Source of the DNA: Kofleriaceae bacterium
GTDB taxonomy: Bacteria; Myxococcota_A; Polyangia; Haliangiales; Haliangiaceae
Assembly (NCBI GenBank): GCA_018057825.1
Contig: JAGPCY010000008.1
Location: forward strand, 124,001 to 188,000
Direction of reading: 5' to 3'
Length of the DNA: 64,000 bases
Part shown: one piece after another, positions 37,380-46,400 of the stretch
Position numbering within the stretch: position 1 is the first letter of the stretch
How the letters are laid out: every line of letters starts with the position of its first letter
The notes under the pieces: model-generated
What the model was told of the DNA's origin: nothing
The model's input: only the letters and a program-made list of their open reading frames with translations
The model's database searches: none
Translations under genes and position numbers: made by a program

Positions 37380-40300
37380 TCAGGCTTCCAGGGTCGTGGG
37401 GGAGACCAGGCGCCAGCGGATCGCGGCGATGGTCGTCTCGTTCACCGTGCGCTCGCGCAGCGCCCGCTGCATCTTGGCGGTCAGCTCATCCGCCGCGTCC
37501 TCGAGGCGCCCGAGCTCGTCGTACTGGTCGCGGCGAGCGGCGTCGCGCTGGCGCTTGAGCGCCTCGTAGCGGCGCTTGGCCGCGACCTGCTCGTCGAAGG
37601 TGAGGGCCACGCGCACCGCCTTCTGGGCGACCTTGACCTCGGCCTCGAGGGCCGTGAGCCGGCGGGCGACCGCCTGCTTCTCGTCCTCGGTCCGGCGCTC
37701 GATCTTCTCGGCCTCGGCGGCCAGCCAGGCCTGGCTGCGGACCGCGGCCTCGGCGACCCGCGCCGCCACCGCCTGCCCGCGCAGGCTCGCCAGGACCTCC
37801 GGCGGCCCGCCGTCGGCGCCGCCTTCGCCCACGACCCGACCGTCGAGGGTGAACAGCCGCAGCGCGACCTCGGCCGGGACCTCGGCCCCGGCGTCGTCGC
37901 ACGCCACGACCAGCAAGAACTGCTCCGGGCTCTCGATCGTGGTGACGGTCAGGAGGACCAGCTCGAGCCAACCGGCGGCGCCGACGTAGTCGCCCAGGGC
38001 GCTGGCGTGGGAGCCGTACGTGAACTCGACCTCCGCCGGCGCCAGCTCGGTGCGGGCCTGGTGATCGATCAGGTCGATCGCGCGCTCGTGGTCGACGCGG
38101 AAGAACTCTTCGTCGCGGGCCGCGGCGTCTTTCCAGTCGAGGTTGAAGCCGCGGGGCACGCCGCCATCGTCGAGGGTGAAGCGCGGCGAGTCGGCGGCGA
38201 AGGTGGCGCGACCGGCCCAGGCGAACCGGGCCAGGTCGAGGAGCGTCTGCTGCTGCTCGTCGAGGGCCGCCTTGGCCTGATCGCGATGGAGCGCCAGGCT
38301 GGCGTGGATCGAGGCGTCGAGGTTCTCGATGACCGCCTGCCGGGCCTGCCGGCGCCCGCCGGTGATGACGTGGTCGAGCTCGGCCTGCAGGGCGTCGAAC
38401 GCGGCGTTGATCTCGTCGGTGGTCCGGCAGCGCTGGTAGATCTCGGCGATGGCGCGCTCGAAGTCGATGCCGGCGGCGGCGGTCGCGCCCAACACGTCGT
38501 CGCTGGCGCCGAACACCCCCTCGAACAACTGCAGCTTCTTCGCGAGCAGCTCGTAGACCCGGACGTCAGCCTGGTTCGAGGTGTTGAGGAAGTTCACCAC
38601 GACCACGTCGGACTTCTGGCCGTAGCGGTGGCACCGGCCGATGCGCTGCTCGATGCGCTGCGGGTTCCACGGCAGATCGTAGTTCACCACCACCGAGCAG
38701 AACTGTAGGTTCACGCCCTCGGCCGCCGACTCGGTGGCCAGGAGGATGGTCGCGCGATCGCTCTCGAACTCCTCGACGATCGCGGCCTTCATGTCGGCGG
38801 TCTTGGACCCTGACGAGACCTGGTCCCAGCGGGCCTGGTGGCGCGCCTTGTACGAGGCGTAGAGCTGGCGCGACGCGGCGTCGGTGTTGGTGCCGTTCAA
38901 GAGCACGATCTGGCCGCGGAAGCCGTGCTCGCCCAGGAGATCAGCCAGGTAGGCCTGGGTCTTGCGGGACTCGGTGAAGATCACCGCCTTGCGCCTTGCG
39001 CCGCGCGCGGTGGCGCTGTCGAGCACCGCCGGGAGCTTCTCCAGGAGGGTCTCGGCCTTGGAGTCGCGGGCGACGCCCTCGGCCATGGCGATGAACCGCC
39101 GAAGATCGCTGAGTTCGCCGGCGCTGGCCGCCGCGCGATCGGGGCCCGTCGGAGTGGGGTCGGTCGCGGTCGCGCGATCGTCCTCCACCTCCTGGGACGG
39201 ATCGTCGGAGGCCGGGTCGTCGGGCACCTCGTAGTCCTCGAGCAGCTCGTCGCCTTCGATGCGCGCCGCGAACTTGGCCAAGGTCGCGCCGATCGCGCGG
39301 GTCGACGACGCCAGGAGCTTGCGCAACACCAAGGTCAGGAGCGGGCGCTGCGCGTCCGGCAAGACCAGGAGCTCGTCGCGCTGCAAGAACGCCGACACCT
39401 GATCGTAGAGTTCTTGCTCGGCGCGCGAGTTGGTGAACTCCGCTGTCACGGCCTCGCGTCTGGTGAAGTTCACGAACCCGACTACGTCGCGGCGCAGGGT
39501 GCGGCGGCACACCGCCGCGAGGCGATCGCGCAGCGCGAGGTCGCGCTCAGCGTCGTTGGCGAAGCCGGCCTTCTTGACGAACTGGTCCTGGAACTGCTCG
39601 ACGTCACCGAACACGCCAGGGTCGAGGATCGACACCAGCCCGTACAGCTCGAGGAGCGAGTTCTGTAGCGGCGTCGCGGTGAGTAGCACCTTGCGCCGGT
39701 CGGCGATGGCCTCGGCGATGCCGACCGCGGTCTTGGCCTTGTCGCCCTTGTAGACGTTGCGCAGGCGGTGGGCCTCGTCGATCACGACCAGATCCCACGG
39801 CGTCGCCGCGAGTTCGGCGCGCTTGGCGTAGGCGAACTGGTACGAGCAGATGACCACCGCGGGATCGCCATCGCCCGCGAACGGGTTGGCCGCGCCGGCG
39901 CGCACCCGGTCGTTCCACGACTTGGCCTCGAGGAGGATCGACGGCAGGAAGAACTTCTGCTGCAGCTCGAGCTGCCATTGCCGGCGCAGCGTGGCCGGGG
40001 CGATGAGCAAGATGCGCCGGCGGCGCTCGGCCCACTTCTGCGCCATCACCAGCGCCGCCTCGATGGTCTTACCTAGGCCGACCTCGTCAGCCAGGAGCAC
40101 GCCGCGGCTGTAGGGCGATCGCAGCGCGAACAGCGCGGCGCCGATCTGGTGGGGGTTGAGATCGACGCGGGCGTTGCCCAGCGACCGCGCCAGCGAGGCG
40201 ACCTGATCGCGGGGATGAGCCAAGCGGAGCGAGTGGGCCCAGTAGGCGGCGTGGAAGACCGTCGAGCGCGCCGAGCGCCGCGGCGCGTAGCGCTCGGTCG

Positions 40301-40979
40301 CGGCCAGGGCCCGGAGCCGTTGTTGCACCAGGGGCAAGCGCGCCTGGCTGGCCGGGTCGCCGCGCAGGTGACCGGACACCGCGTCGACGAAGGCCGGGGT
40401 CGCGAGGAAGCCGGCGAAGGTGCTCGCGAGGTAGCTGCGCAGCTCGGCGCTGGCGGCCCGCACCTCATCGATCAGCGCGTCGCGACCGTCGATGATCGCG
40501 ATGATGTCCTCGAGATCGTGGCTGGCCATGAAGTCGCCGCCGCCGCGGCCGAGGAAGGCCTCGAGCTTGGTCGCGATGAAGTACGGCGCGCTGATCACCT
40601 TGACGGTCACCCCGGGAGAGACCTCGCGCCGGGTCGCCATCGCCATCGCCTCGGGGTACCACCGGTTGCTGAAGCAGAGGATCGCGCCGTCGGTCGGCAT
40701 GATGTCGACCGTGAGAGGCCCCACGCGCCAGCGGCAGATCGGCGCGCCCTCCGACCGGTCGGGTTGAAAGCCGAGGGCCAGGAGCTGGGAATCGAGGGCG
40801 GCCCGGTCGACCTGCGACCGGAGGTCGATGACGACGTCGACGTCCATGGTCGCGCGGACGTCGCTCGGGCTGTCGACCAGGAGACCGAGCACGGCGCCGC
40901 CGAGGAACATGACCCGCTCGCGCAGCTCGCCGAGGCGCTCGGCGACGGTGACCATCCACTCTTCAGCTTGCGTCGTCAC
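37380..40979 (-). CDS. Nucleotidyltransferase-SNF2 helicase fusion
   Basis: A 1199-residue protein joining two normally separate proteins. Residues 1-228 resemble a stand-alone nucleotidyltransferase (AbiEii-type pattern): Gly27-Gly28 in FLGGAV, TMDVDVVIDL (Asp46, Asp48), LTVDIMPTDG (Asp92) and ATKLEAF (Lys138). From about 270 it is a SNF2-class ATPase: LNPHQIGAALFALRSPYSRGVLLADEVGLGKT (Walker lysine 304), VVIDEAHRLRN (about 400), LTATPLQN and QRIGRCHRYGQK (about 780). A coiled C-terminal region rich in Glu/Arg follows. It overlaps the winged-helix gene by 17 bases and is two bases from mod, so all belong to one operon. Helicases like this do occur beside type III genes; the fusion is the unusual part. 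Confidence 0.88.
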   Translation of the reverse strand: MTTQAEEWMVTVAERLGELRERVMFLGGAVLGLLVDSPSDVRATMDVDVVIDLRSQVDRAALDSQLLALGFQPDRSEGAPICRWRVGPLTVDIMPTDGAILCFSNRWYPEAMAMATRREVSPGVTVKVISAPYFIATKLEAFLGRGGGDFMASHDLEDIIAIIDGRDALIDEVRAASAELRSYLASTFAGFLATPAFVDAVSGHLRGDPASQARLPLVQQRLRALAATERYAPRRSARSTVFHAAYWAHSLRLAHPRDQVASLARSLGNARVDLNPHQIGAALFALRSPYSRGVLLADEVGLGKTIEAALVMAQKWAERRRRILLIAPATLRRQWQLELQQKFFLPSILLEAKSWNDRVRAGAANPFAGDGDPAVVICSYQFAYAKRAELAATPWDLVVIDEAHRLRNVYKGDKAKTAVGIAEAIADRRKVLLTATPLQNSLLELYGLVSILDPGVFGDVEQFQDQFVKKAGFANDAERDLALRDRLAAVCRRTLRRDVVGFVNFTRREAVTAEFTNSRAEQELYDQVSAFLQRDELLVLPDAQRPLLTLVLRKLLASSTRAIGATLAKFAARIEGDELLEDYEVPDDPASDDPSQEVEDDRATATDPTPTGPDRAAASAGELSDLRRFIAMAEGVARDSKAETLLEKLPAVLDSATARGARRKAVIFTESRKTQAYLADLLGEHGFRGQIVLLNGTNTDAASRQLYASYKARHQARWDQVSSGSKTADMKAAIVEEFESDRATILLATESAAEGVNLQFCSVVVNYDLPWNPQRIEQRIGRCHRYGQKSDVVVVNFLNTSNQADVRVYELLAKKLQLFEGVFGASDDVLGATAAAGIDFERAIAEIYQRCRTTDEINAAFDALQAELDHVITGGRRQARQAVIENLDASIHASLALHRDQAKAALDEQQQTLLDLARFAWAGRATFAADSPRFTLDDGGVPRGFNLDWKDAAARDEEFFRVDHERAIDLIDHQARTELAPAEVEFTYGSHASALGDYVGAAGWLELVLLTVTTIESPEQFLLVVACDDAGAEVPAEVALRLFTLDGRVVGEGGADGGPPEVLASLRGQAVAARVAEAAVRSQAWLAAEAEKIERRTEDEKQAVARRLTALEAEVKVAQKAVRVALTFDEQVAAKRRYEALKRQRDAARRDQYDELGRLEDAADELTAKMQRALRERTVNETTIAAIRWRLVSPTTLEA

Positions 40980-41499
40980 CCAGGCTCCTCGGCAACAGAT
41001 CGGCGGCGATCGCTCGGTCGCGGGCCCGTCCCGCTCGCAGCGCGTCGATCAGCGCCATCACATCGTAGAACCGTGCGTGGCGCAAGGCGGCGGCGGGCAC
41101 GCAGCGGTGGAGCGGCTCGAAGCTCTCGCCGCGGGCGGTGCCGTGCGGATGTGGCCAGACCAACGCCGCGTCGGCGGCGCGGAAGTGGTCGGCGAGGATC
41201 GGCGCGGCGTGGGAGGTGGCCACGCCGCGGGTCAGGCGGCCGCGCTCGGGGACGAAGACGTAGCGGATCCCGTGGGTCAGGAACTCGACCAGCGCGGCGC
41301 GGTGGACGCGGTAGAGGACGCGACGGCCGGCGCGCTCGCTGAAGAGGAAGCCGACCGCGCCGGCGCGCTGGGCCGCCAGGAACACCTGGGAGCCGCTGAC
41401 GCCCAGGGCGTCGGCCATTGCAGCGATGGTCCACGGCGCGGGCTCTAGGGTGGCGGCCATCGCGGCGAGGACGACGTCGAGGGGCTTGAGTTCGACCAT
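40963..41499 (-). CDS. Winged-helix partner of the nucleotidyltransferase
   Basis: A 178-residue protein whose N-terminal part (about 20-75) looks like a winged helix-turn-helix (WTIAAMADALGVSGSQVFLAAQRAGAVGFL). The later segments FLTHGIRYVFVPERGRLTRGVATSHAAPIL and FYDVMALIDALRAGRARDR are, from memory, characteristic of a family that usually precedes a stand-alone nucleotidyltransferase like the one fused to SNF2 here. That pair resembles AbiE-type toxin-antitoxin organisation, in which this member would repress the operon and possibly restrain the enzyme. It is the first gene of the island. Confidence 0.7.
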   Translation of the reverse strand: MVELKPLDVVLAAMAATLEPAPWTIAAMADALGVSGSQVFLAAQRAGAVGFLFSERAGRRVLYRVHRAALVEFLTHGIRYVFVPERGRLTRGVATSHAAPILADHFRAADAALVWPHPHGTARGESFEPLHRCVPAAALRHARFYDVMALIDALRAGRARDRAIAADLLPRSLGDDAS

Positions 41500-41694
41500 G
41501 GGAACTTCTCGTGCGTTCTACATTCTCGAACTTAGATCGCTTCGCGAGGATGGACGCCTGGAAGGACTATACGCGTTCGCGCATCTTTCTGTTGACCTCG
41601 TCATACTATATTCTAGATTTTCGAACGCTGAGCGGCGAGCGACGGCGTCGAGCGGCGACGCGGGCCCCCGGTCTAATCCGCGGCCCCGCCGCGA
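41500..41694 (-). promoter_or_regulatory. AT-richer promoter region of the defence operon
   Basis: The bases upstream of the winged-helix start (41499) are markedly AT-richer than anything nearby, especially 41500-41630. On the minus strand two TATAGT-like -10 candidates occur (in AGAATATAGTATGAC and GCGTATAGTCC). TCGAAC recurs in similar contexts (ATTCTCGAAC near 41521 and ATTTTCGAACG near 41616), and there are short TCGC-GCGA dyads. These could be operator sites for the winged-helix protein. No transcript start can be fixed by eye. Confidence 0.4.
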
Positions 41695-41818
<124 letters not shown>

Positions 41819-43222
41819 CTACAGCCCGAACGTCCCGCGCCGCATGAAGCGGCCGCGGCCGGCCTGCCTCGGCGCGACCCAGCGATCGTCGGCGACGATC
41901 AGCTCGCCGCGGGACAGGACGTGGGACGGGCCGCCGACGATCGTGCGGCCGGCGTAGGGCGAGTAGTCGACCCGCATGTGGAGCTGATCGTGATCGAGGG
42001 TCTTCACCCGGGTCGGATCCCACACCACCAGATCGGCGTCGGAGCCGACGGCGATCGTGCCCTTCTTCGGGTACAGCCCGAAGATCTTGGCCGGCGCGGT
42101 GGCGCTGACCTCGACCAGGCGGTTGAGCGAGAGCTGACCGTTGGCCACGCCCTCCCACAGGAGGTACAGGCGCGTCTCGATGCCGGGCAGGCCGTTGGGG
42201 ATCTTCGCGAAGTCATCGCGCCCGACCGCCTTGTCCTTCACGCAGAACGGACAGTGATCGGTGGCGACGCACTGCAGATCGTAGTTGCGCAGCCCGCGCC
42301 ACAGGTGATCGCGGTGATGCGCCGGTCGCAGCGGCGGCGTGCACACGAAGCCAGCACCGCCCTGCGGATCGTCGGCGGCGCCGCGCAGCGCGTCCTCGGT
42401 GAGCACGAGGTACTGCGGACAGGTCTCGGCGAAGGCCGGCTGACCGCGATCGCGCGCCTCGGCGACCCGGGCCAGCGCGCGCTGGGCCGACAGGTGGACG
42501 ATGTAGATCGGCACGCCGGCCAGCTCGGCCAGCGCCAGGGCGCGCTCGGTGCCAGTGGCCTCGGCGACCTCGGGTCGGGTCAAGGCGTGATGGATCGGCG
42601 CGGTGTGGCCGGCGGCCCGCGCCCGCTCGATCAACACGTCGATCGGCAGCCCGATCTCGGCGTGCATCGTGATGAGCGCGCCCAGCTCGCCGGCGCGCAG
42701 GAGCGCGCGGAAGATCTGCTGGTCGTCGGCCAGGTACACGCCGGGGTAGGCCATGAACATCTTGAAGCTGGTCACGCCTTCGCCGACCATCGCCGCCATG
42801 CCGTCGAGGGTGGCGGCGTCGGCTTGGGTCAAGATCATGTGCAGGCCGTAGTCGATCGCGACCTTGGGCTCGGCCTTGGCGTGCCAGGTGTCGAGGCTGG
42901 CGGCCAGCGACCGCGCGCGATCCTGGATCGCGAAGTCGATGATCGTCGTGGTCCCGCCGTGGGCCGCCGCGACCGTGCCGGTGGCGAAGTCGTCGGAGGT
43001 GAACCCGCCGGGGAACGGCAGCTCGAGGTGGGTGTGGACGTCGACGCCGCCGGGCAAGACGTAGCGGCCAGCGGCGTCGATCGTGCGATCGGCGACGCCC
43101 AGGGCGGCGCGCTGGCTGGGCTCGGTCAGCGCGACCACGCGCTCGCCGTCGATCCACACGTCGGCGCGGAAGGTGTCGCTGGCGGTGACGACGGTGCCGT
43201 CGGCGATCAGGGTGCGAGCCAT
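41819..43222 (-). CDS. D-hydantoinase / dihydropyrimidinase
   Basis: A 467-residue cyclic amidohydrolase. Metal ligands are all present: DVHTHLELPF (His63, His65), the carboxylated lysine in TSFKMFMAYPG (Lys154), ITMHAE (His187), IVHLSA and VATDHCPF. It opens hydantoin or dihydropyrimidine rings to N-carbamoyl amino acids, the substrates expected for the M20 and nitrilase enzymes of the cluster. HyuA is the counterpart in the E. coli urate-type set. ATG at 43222, chosen by alignment of the start (MARTLIADGTVVTA). It ends in TAG, followed directly by array 4. Confidence 0.93.
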   Translation of the reverse strand: MARTLIADGTVVTASDTFRADVWIDGERVVALTEPSQRAALGVADRTIDAAGRYVLPGGVDVHTHLELPFPGGFTSDDFATGTVAAAHGGTTTIIDFAIQDRARSLAASLDTWHAKAEPKVAIDYGLHMILTQADAATLDGMAAMVGEGVTSFKMFMAYPGVYLADDQQIFRALLRAGELGALITMHAEIGLPIDVLIERARAAGHTAPIHHALTRPEVAEATGTERALALAELAGVPIYIVHLSAQRALARVAEARDRGQPAFAETCPQYLVLTEDALRGAADDPQGGAGFVCTPPLRPAHHRDHLWRGLRNYDLQCVATDHCPFCVKDKAVGRDDFAKIPNGLPGIETRLYLLWEGVANGQLSLNRLVEVSATAPAKIFGLYPKKGTIAVGSDADLVVWDPTRVKTLDHDQLHMRVDYSPYAGRTIVGGPSHVLSRGELIVADDRWVAPRQAGRGRFMRRGTFGL

Positions 43223-43493
43223 GAGGTGATCTATCTTTCCTCCGGGGCGCGGCGGATGGAACCAGGCCCCGCACAAACCCGATGGGAGGCCCCGCGGCAC
43301 CGTTCGCCGCTCGCCCATCGCGTGGAGGTGCCGAACTCGCGAAGCAGCCGCTTGCGGTGAGCGTGATCCCGGTCGCGGGGCAACACGTCGGCCTTGCGGT
43401 CGGACCGGGGGCTGGGGTAGGTTCGATGAATCCGGGCAGGGGCGGCTTTCCCGACGGCCCGGCGACGCATCTACGACAAGCGGCAGGGTGTGC

Positions 43494-46400
43494 ATGATGT
43501 CCCGAGGAAAGCGTGGTTCGCAGCGTGGTTTGCAGCGCGAGTCAGCGCGCGGTTCGAGGGTCCTGGGCGCCGTGGCGGTGCTCGCGGCCTGCGCGAGCTT
43601 GACCTGTAGCGACGACGGGACGGGCGGCGACCGGGTGCTGCGCGGCGTGGTCTACACGACCGAGCCGGTCGTGGGCGCTCGGGTGACGGTGCGCAGTCTT
43701 TTCAATGACTTCGTGTACTGCTCGGATGTTCAGACCAGCAGCGACGGCAGCTTCGTCTGCCCGATCCTCGCTGGCGACGACGGCAACTGGTACGTCGTCG
43801 CCGAGGGCGGGGCCGGGCTGCCGGCCGGGACGACCTTGCGCGGCGGCGTCCTCGACGTCGTGCCCCTCGAGGAGCGCACGATCACGGTCAGCCCAGTGTC
43901 GGACCTCGCGGTGGCCCTGGCCGACGCGCGGGTCGCGGCCGGCAAGGACCCCGATCGGATCGCCGCATATCACACGGCGGTCGCGCTGTTCGACGCCCAC
44001 TGGGACACCGACCCCTTCGACGCTGACGTGAAGGACCTGAGCGCGCCGTCGAGCCTCGACGACGGCGCGAAGCTGACGTTGGCGATCCACGGCCTGGCCC
44101 AGCTCGCGGCCCAGGCCGCCGTCGAGCAAGGCGTCGCCGCCGGGTCGCTCACCCAGCTTCAGCTCCTCGCGCTCCTGCGCCAGGACGTGGCGGCGCCGGG
44201 CGAGGTCTTCGACGGCGAGGGCGGCGCGCTGCGCCTGGGCACCTGCGCCGACGGGCTGTTTCTGTGCGAGGTCGGCGCCGACTCGCTGCGCGGGTATCTC
44301 GGTGGCGCGATCTTGGCCTTCGCGCGGACGCCGGCCAATGGCACCGGCCTGGGGCGCGACGATCTGCTGACCTGGCTCGAGCGGCTGCGCACCAACGCCG
44401 AGCCACAGCTCTTCGGCGCCGCCGCGGTGGGGCCCTTCGATCCGCTGGCGCCGACGGTGAGCTGGGCCGCGCCGAGCGAGGGCATGACCTTCACCGCCGG
44501 CCAGTCGATCGCGATCGACGTGTCCGCCGCCGACGCCAACGGCGTGGCGAGCGTGACCGTCGAGGTGGTCGGCGCGACCGCGACGGTGACCGACACCGAC
44601 CCGAGCCCCGAGCGGTTCGTGGCGATGGTGCCGGTGGCCGGGCTCCCCGAGGGGCCGCTGACGTTGACGGCGACCGCCCGCGATCTCGACGACAACCTCG
44701 CGTCGGCGAGCCGCGGCGTGGTGATCGATCAGGTGAGCGGCGGCACGATCTCGGGCACCGTGACCAAGGGCCGCGTCGCCGGCGCGACGGTGACCGCGTA
44801 CCGGTATGGCAACGGCGCGCGCGGCGCCGCCGTCGGCACCGGGACCACCGACGCCATGGGCAACCTGACCAACCTGCTGGTCGCCGACGGCACCGCGGGG
44901 CCGATCCTCCTCGAGGCCACCGGCGGCAGCTACGCCGAGGACGCGCAGCCGGCGACCAGCGTCACCCTCGACGTCGCCGATCGCCTGCGCACCGTGATCC
45001 CGGCCTACACCGACGGCGCCGCGCTGGCGGCGGTGCAGCTCACGCCGCTCACCGAGCTCGCGGTCGCGTACCTCGAGTACCTGACCAGCACGAGCACCGG
45101 TGGCGCCGACCTGGCCGCGCGCTGGGCCACCGCCCACGGCGCGATCGAGGCCCACTTCGGCGTCAGTAACGTCCGCGACGTCACGCCGTCTACGCCGGCG
45201 CAGGTCGACACCCTCGCCGCTAACGATCGCTACGGCCTCGTCCTCCTGGGCATCTCGCGCGCCGCGTGGCGGGCGGCGGCGGCCGGCGGTGGCGACGCCG
45301 GCGCCTTCGGCTCGGCGGTCAACGGCTACGCGGTGACCCGGGCCTGGGCGAGGGATCTCGGCGACGGCTGCTGGGACGGGCGCGCCGGGACGACGACGCT
45401 CACCTACGGCGGCGTCACGCCGCTCACCGCCGAGGCCGCGCGCCTGCACCTGGCCCAGGCCATCGTCGACTACCTCGGCGACGGCGCGCGCAACCAGACC
45501 ACCTTCACCACCGCCGCCGACGTCTTGCCGCTCCTCGACACCGTGGCGCTGGCCGCGACCTCGGCCCCCGGCGCGTGCGCCGGCGGTGCCTTGTTCGCGA
45601 CGCCGGGGCGGCCCTTCGATCGCGAGCCGCCGGTCATCACCTTCGCGACGCCGGCCGAGGCCGCCTACCTGCGCGGCACCTTCGAGGTGTTCGCCAGCGC
45701 GGTCGACAACCTCGACGGGACGCCCACCGTGACCTTCGTCAGCCCCGCGCTGATCGACGACGACACCGACGGCCACGAGGTCCACGACGACGTGGTGTCG
45801 ACCGCGCTGCCCGACGGGCCCTTCGCGATGGAGGTCCGCGCCGTCGACGACAGCGGCAACGCCGCGACGGCGACGCGCACGGTCACGATCGACAACACCG
45901 CCCCGAGCGTCACGATCACCGGCCCGGCCACCGACGGCGGCTTCTACGCCGGCGTGGTCTCGCTCGGCTGGACCGTCACCGAGGCCAACCCGCAGGGCGT
46001 CACGGCTACCCTCGACGGCGCTCCGGTCTCGCCCGGCTCCCAGGTCGCGAACGCCGGCGCCCACACGCTGGTCGTCACCGCCACCGATCGCACCGGCGCG
46101 ACCGCCACCGCGACGCGCGCGTTCTTCATCGACAACACGCCGCCGGTCATCACCACCGTCGTCGCGCCGACCGGCGCCGTCGTCCGCCCGCCGATCACGA
46201 TCACCGCCACCGCCACCGACAACCTGATGGCCCAGGGTTCCCTCGGCAGCGCCCTCGCGGTCACCGGCACCCCGCCGCCGCCCGCCGGCACCCCGGGCGC
46301 CCCCGCCGACGGCAGCCGCACCCTCGCGCTCACCTACGCCACCGCCGCCGACGGCCCCCTCGCCGCGACCTTCACGATCGCCGATCGCGCGGGCAACGCC

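Noticed and set aside
32856-41499. Classification of the island as DISARM or BREX
   Set aside because: A SNF2 ATPase and a methyltransferase occur, but the DISARM drmA/drmB/drmC set and the BREX pglX/pglZ/brxC set are absent. Mod and Res are clearly type III.
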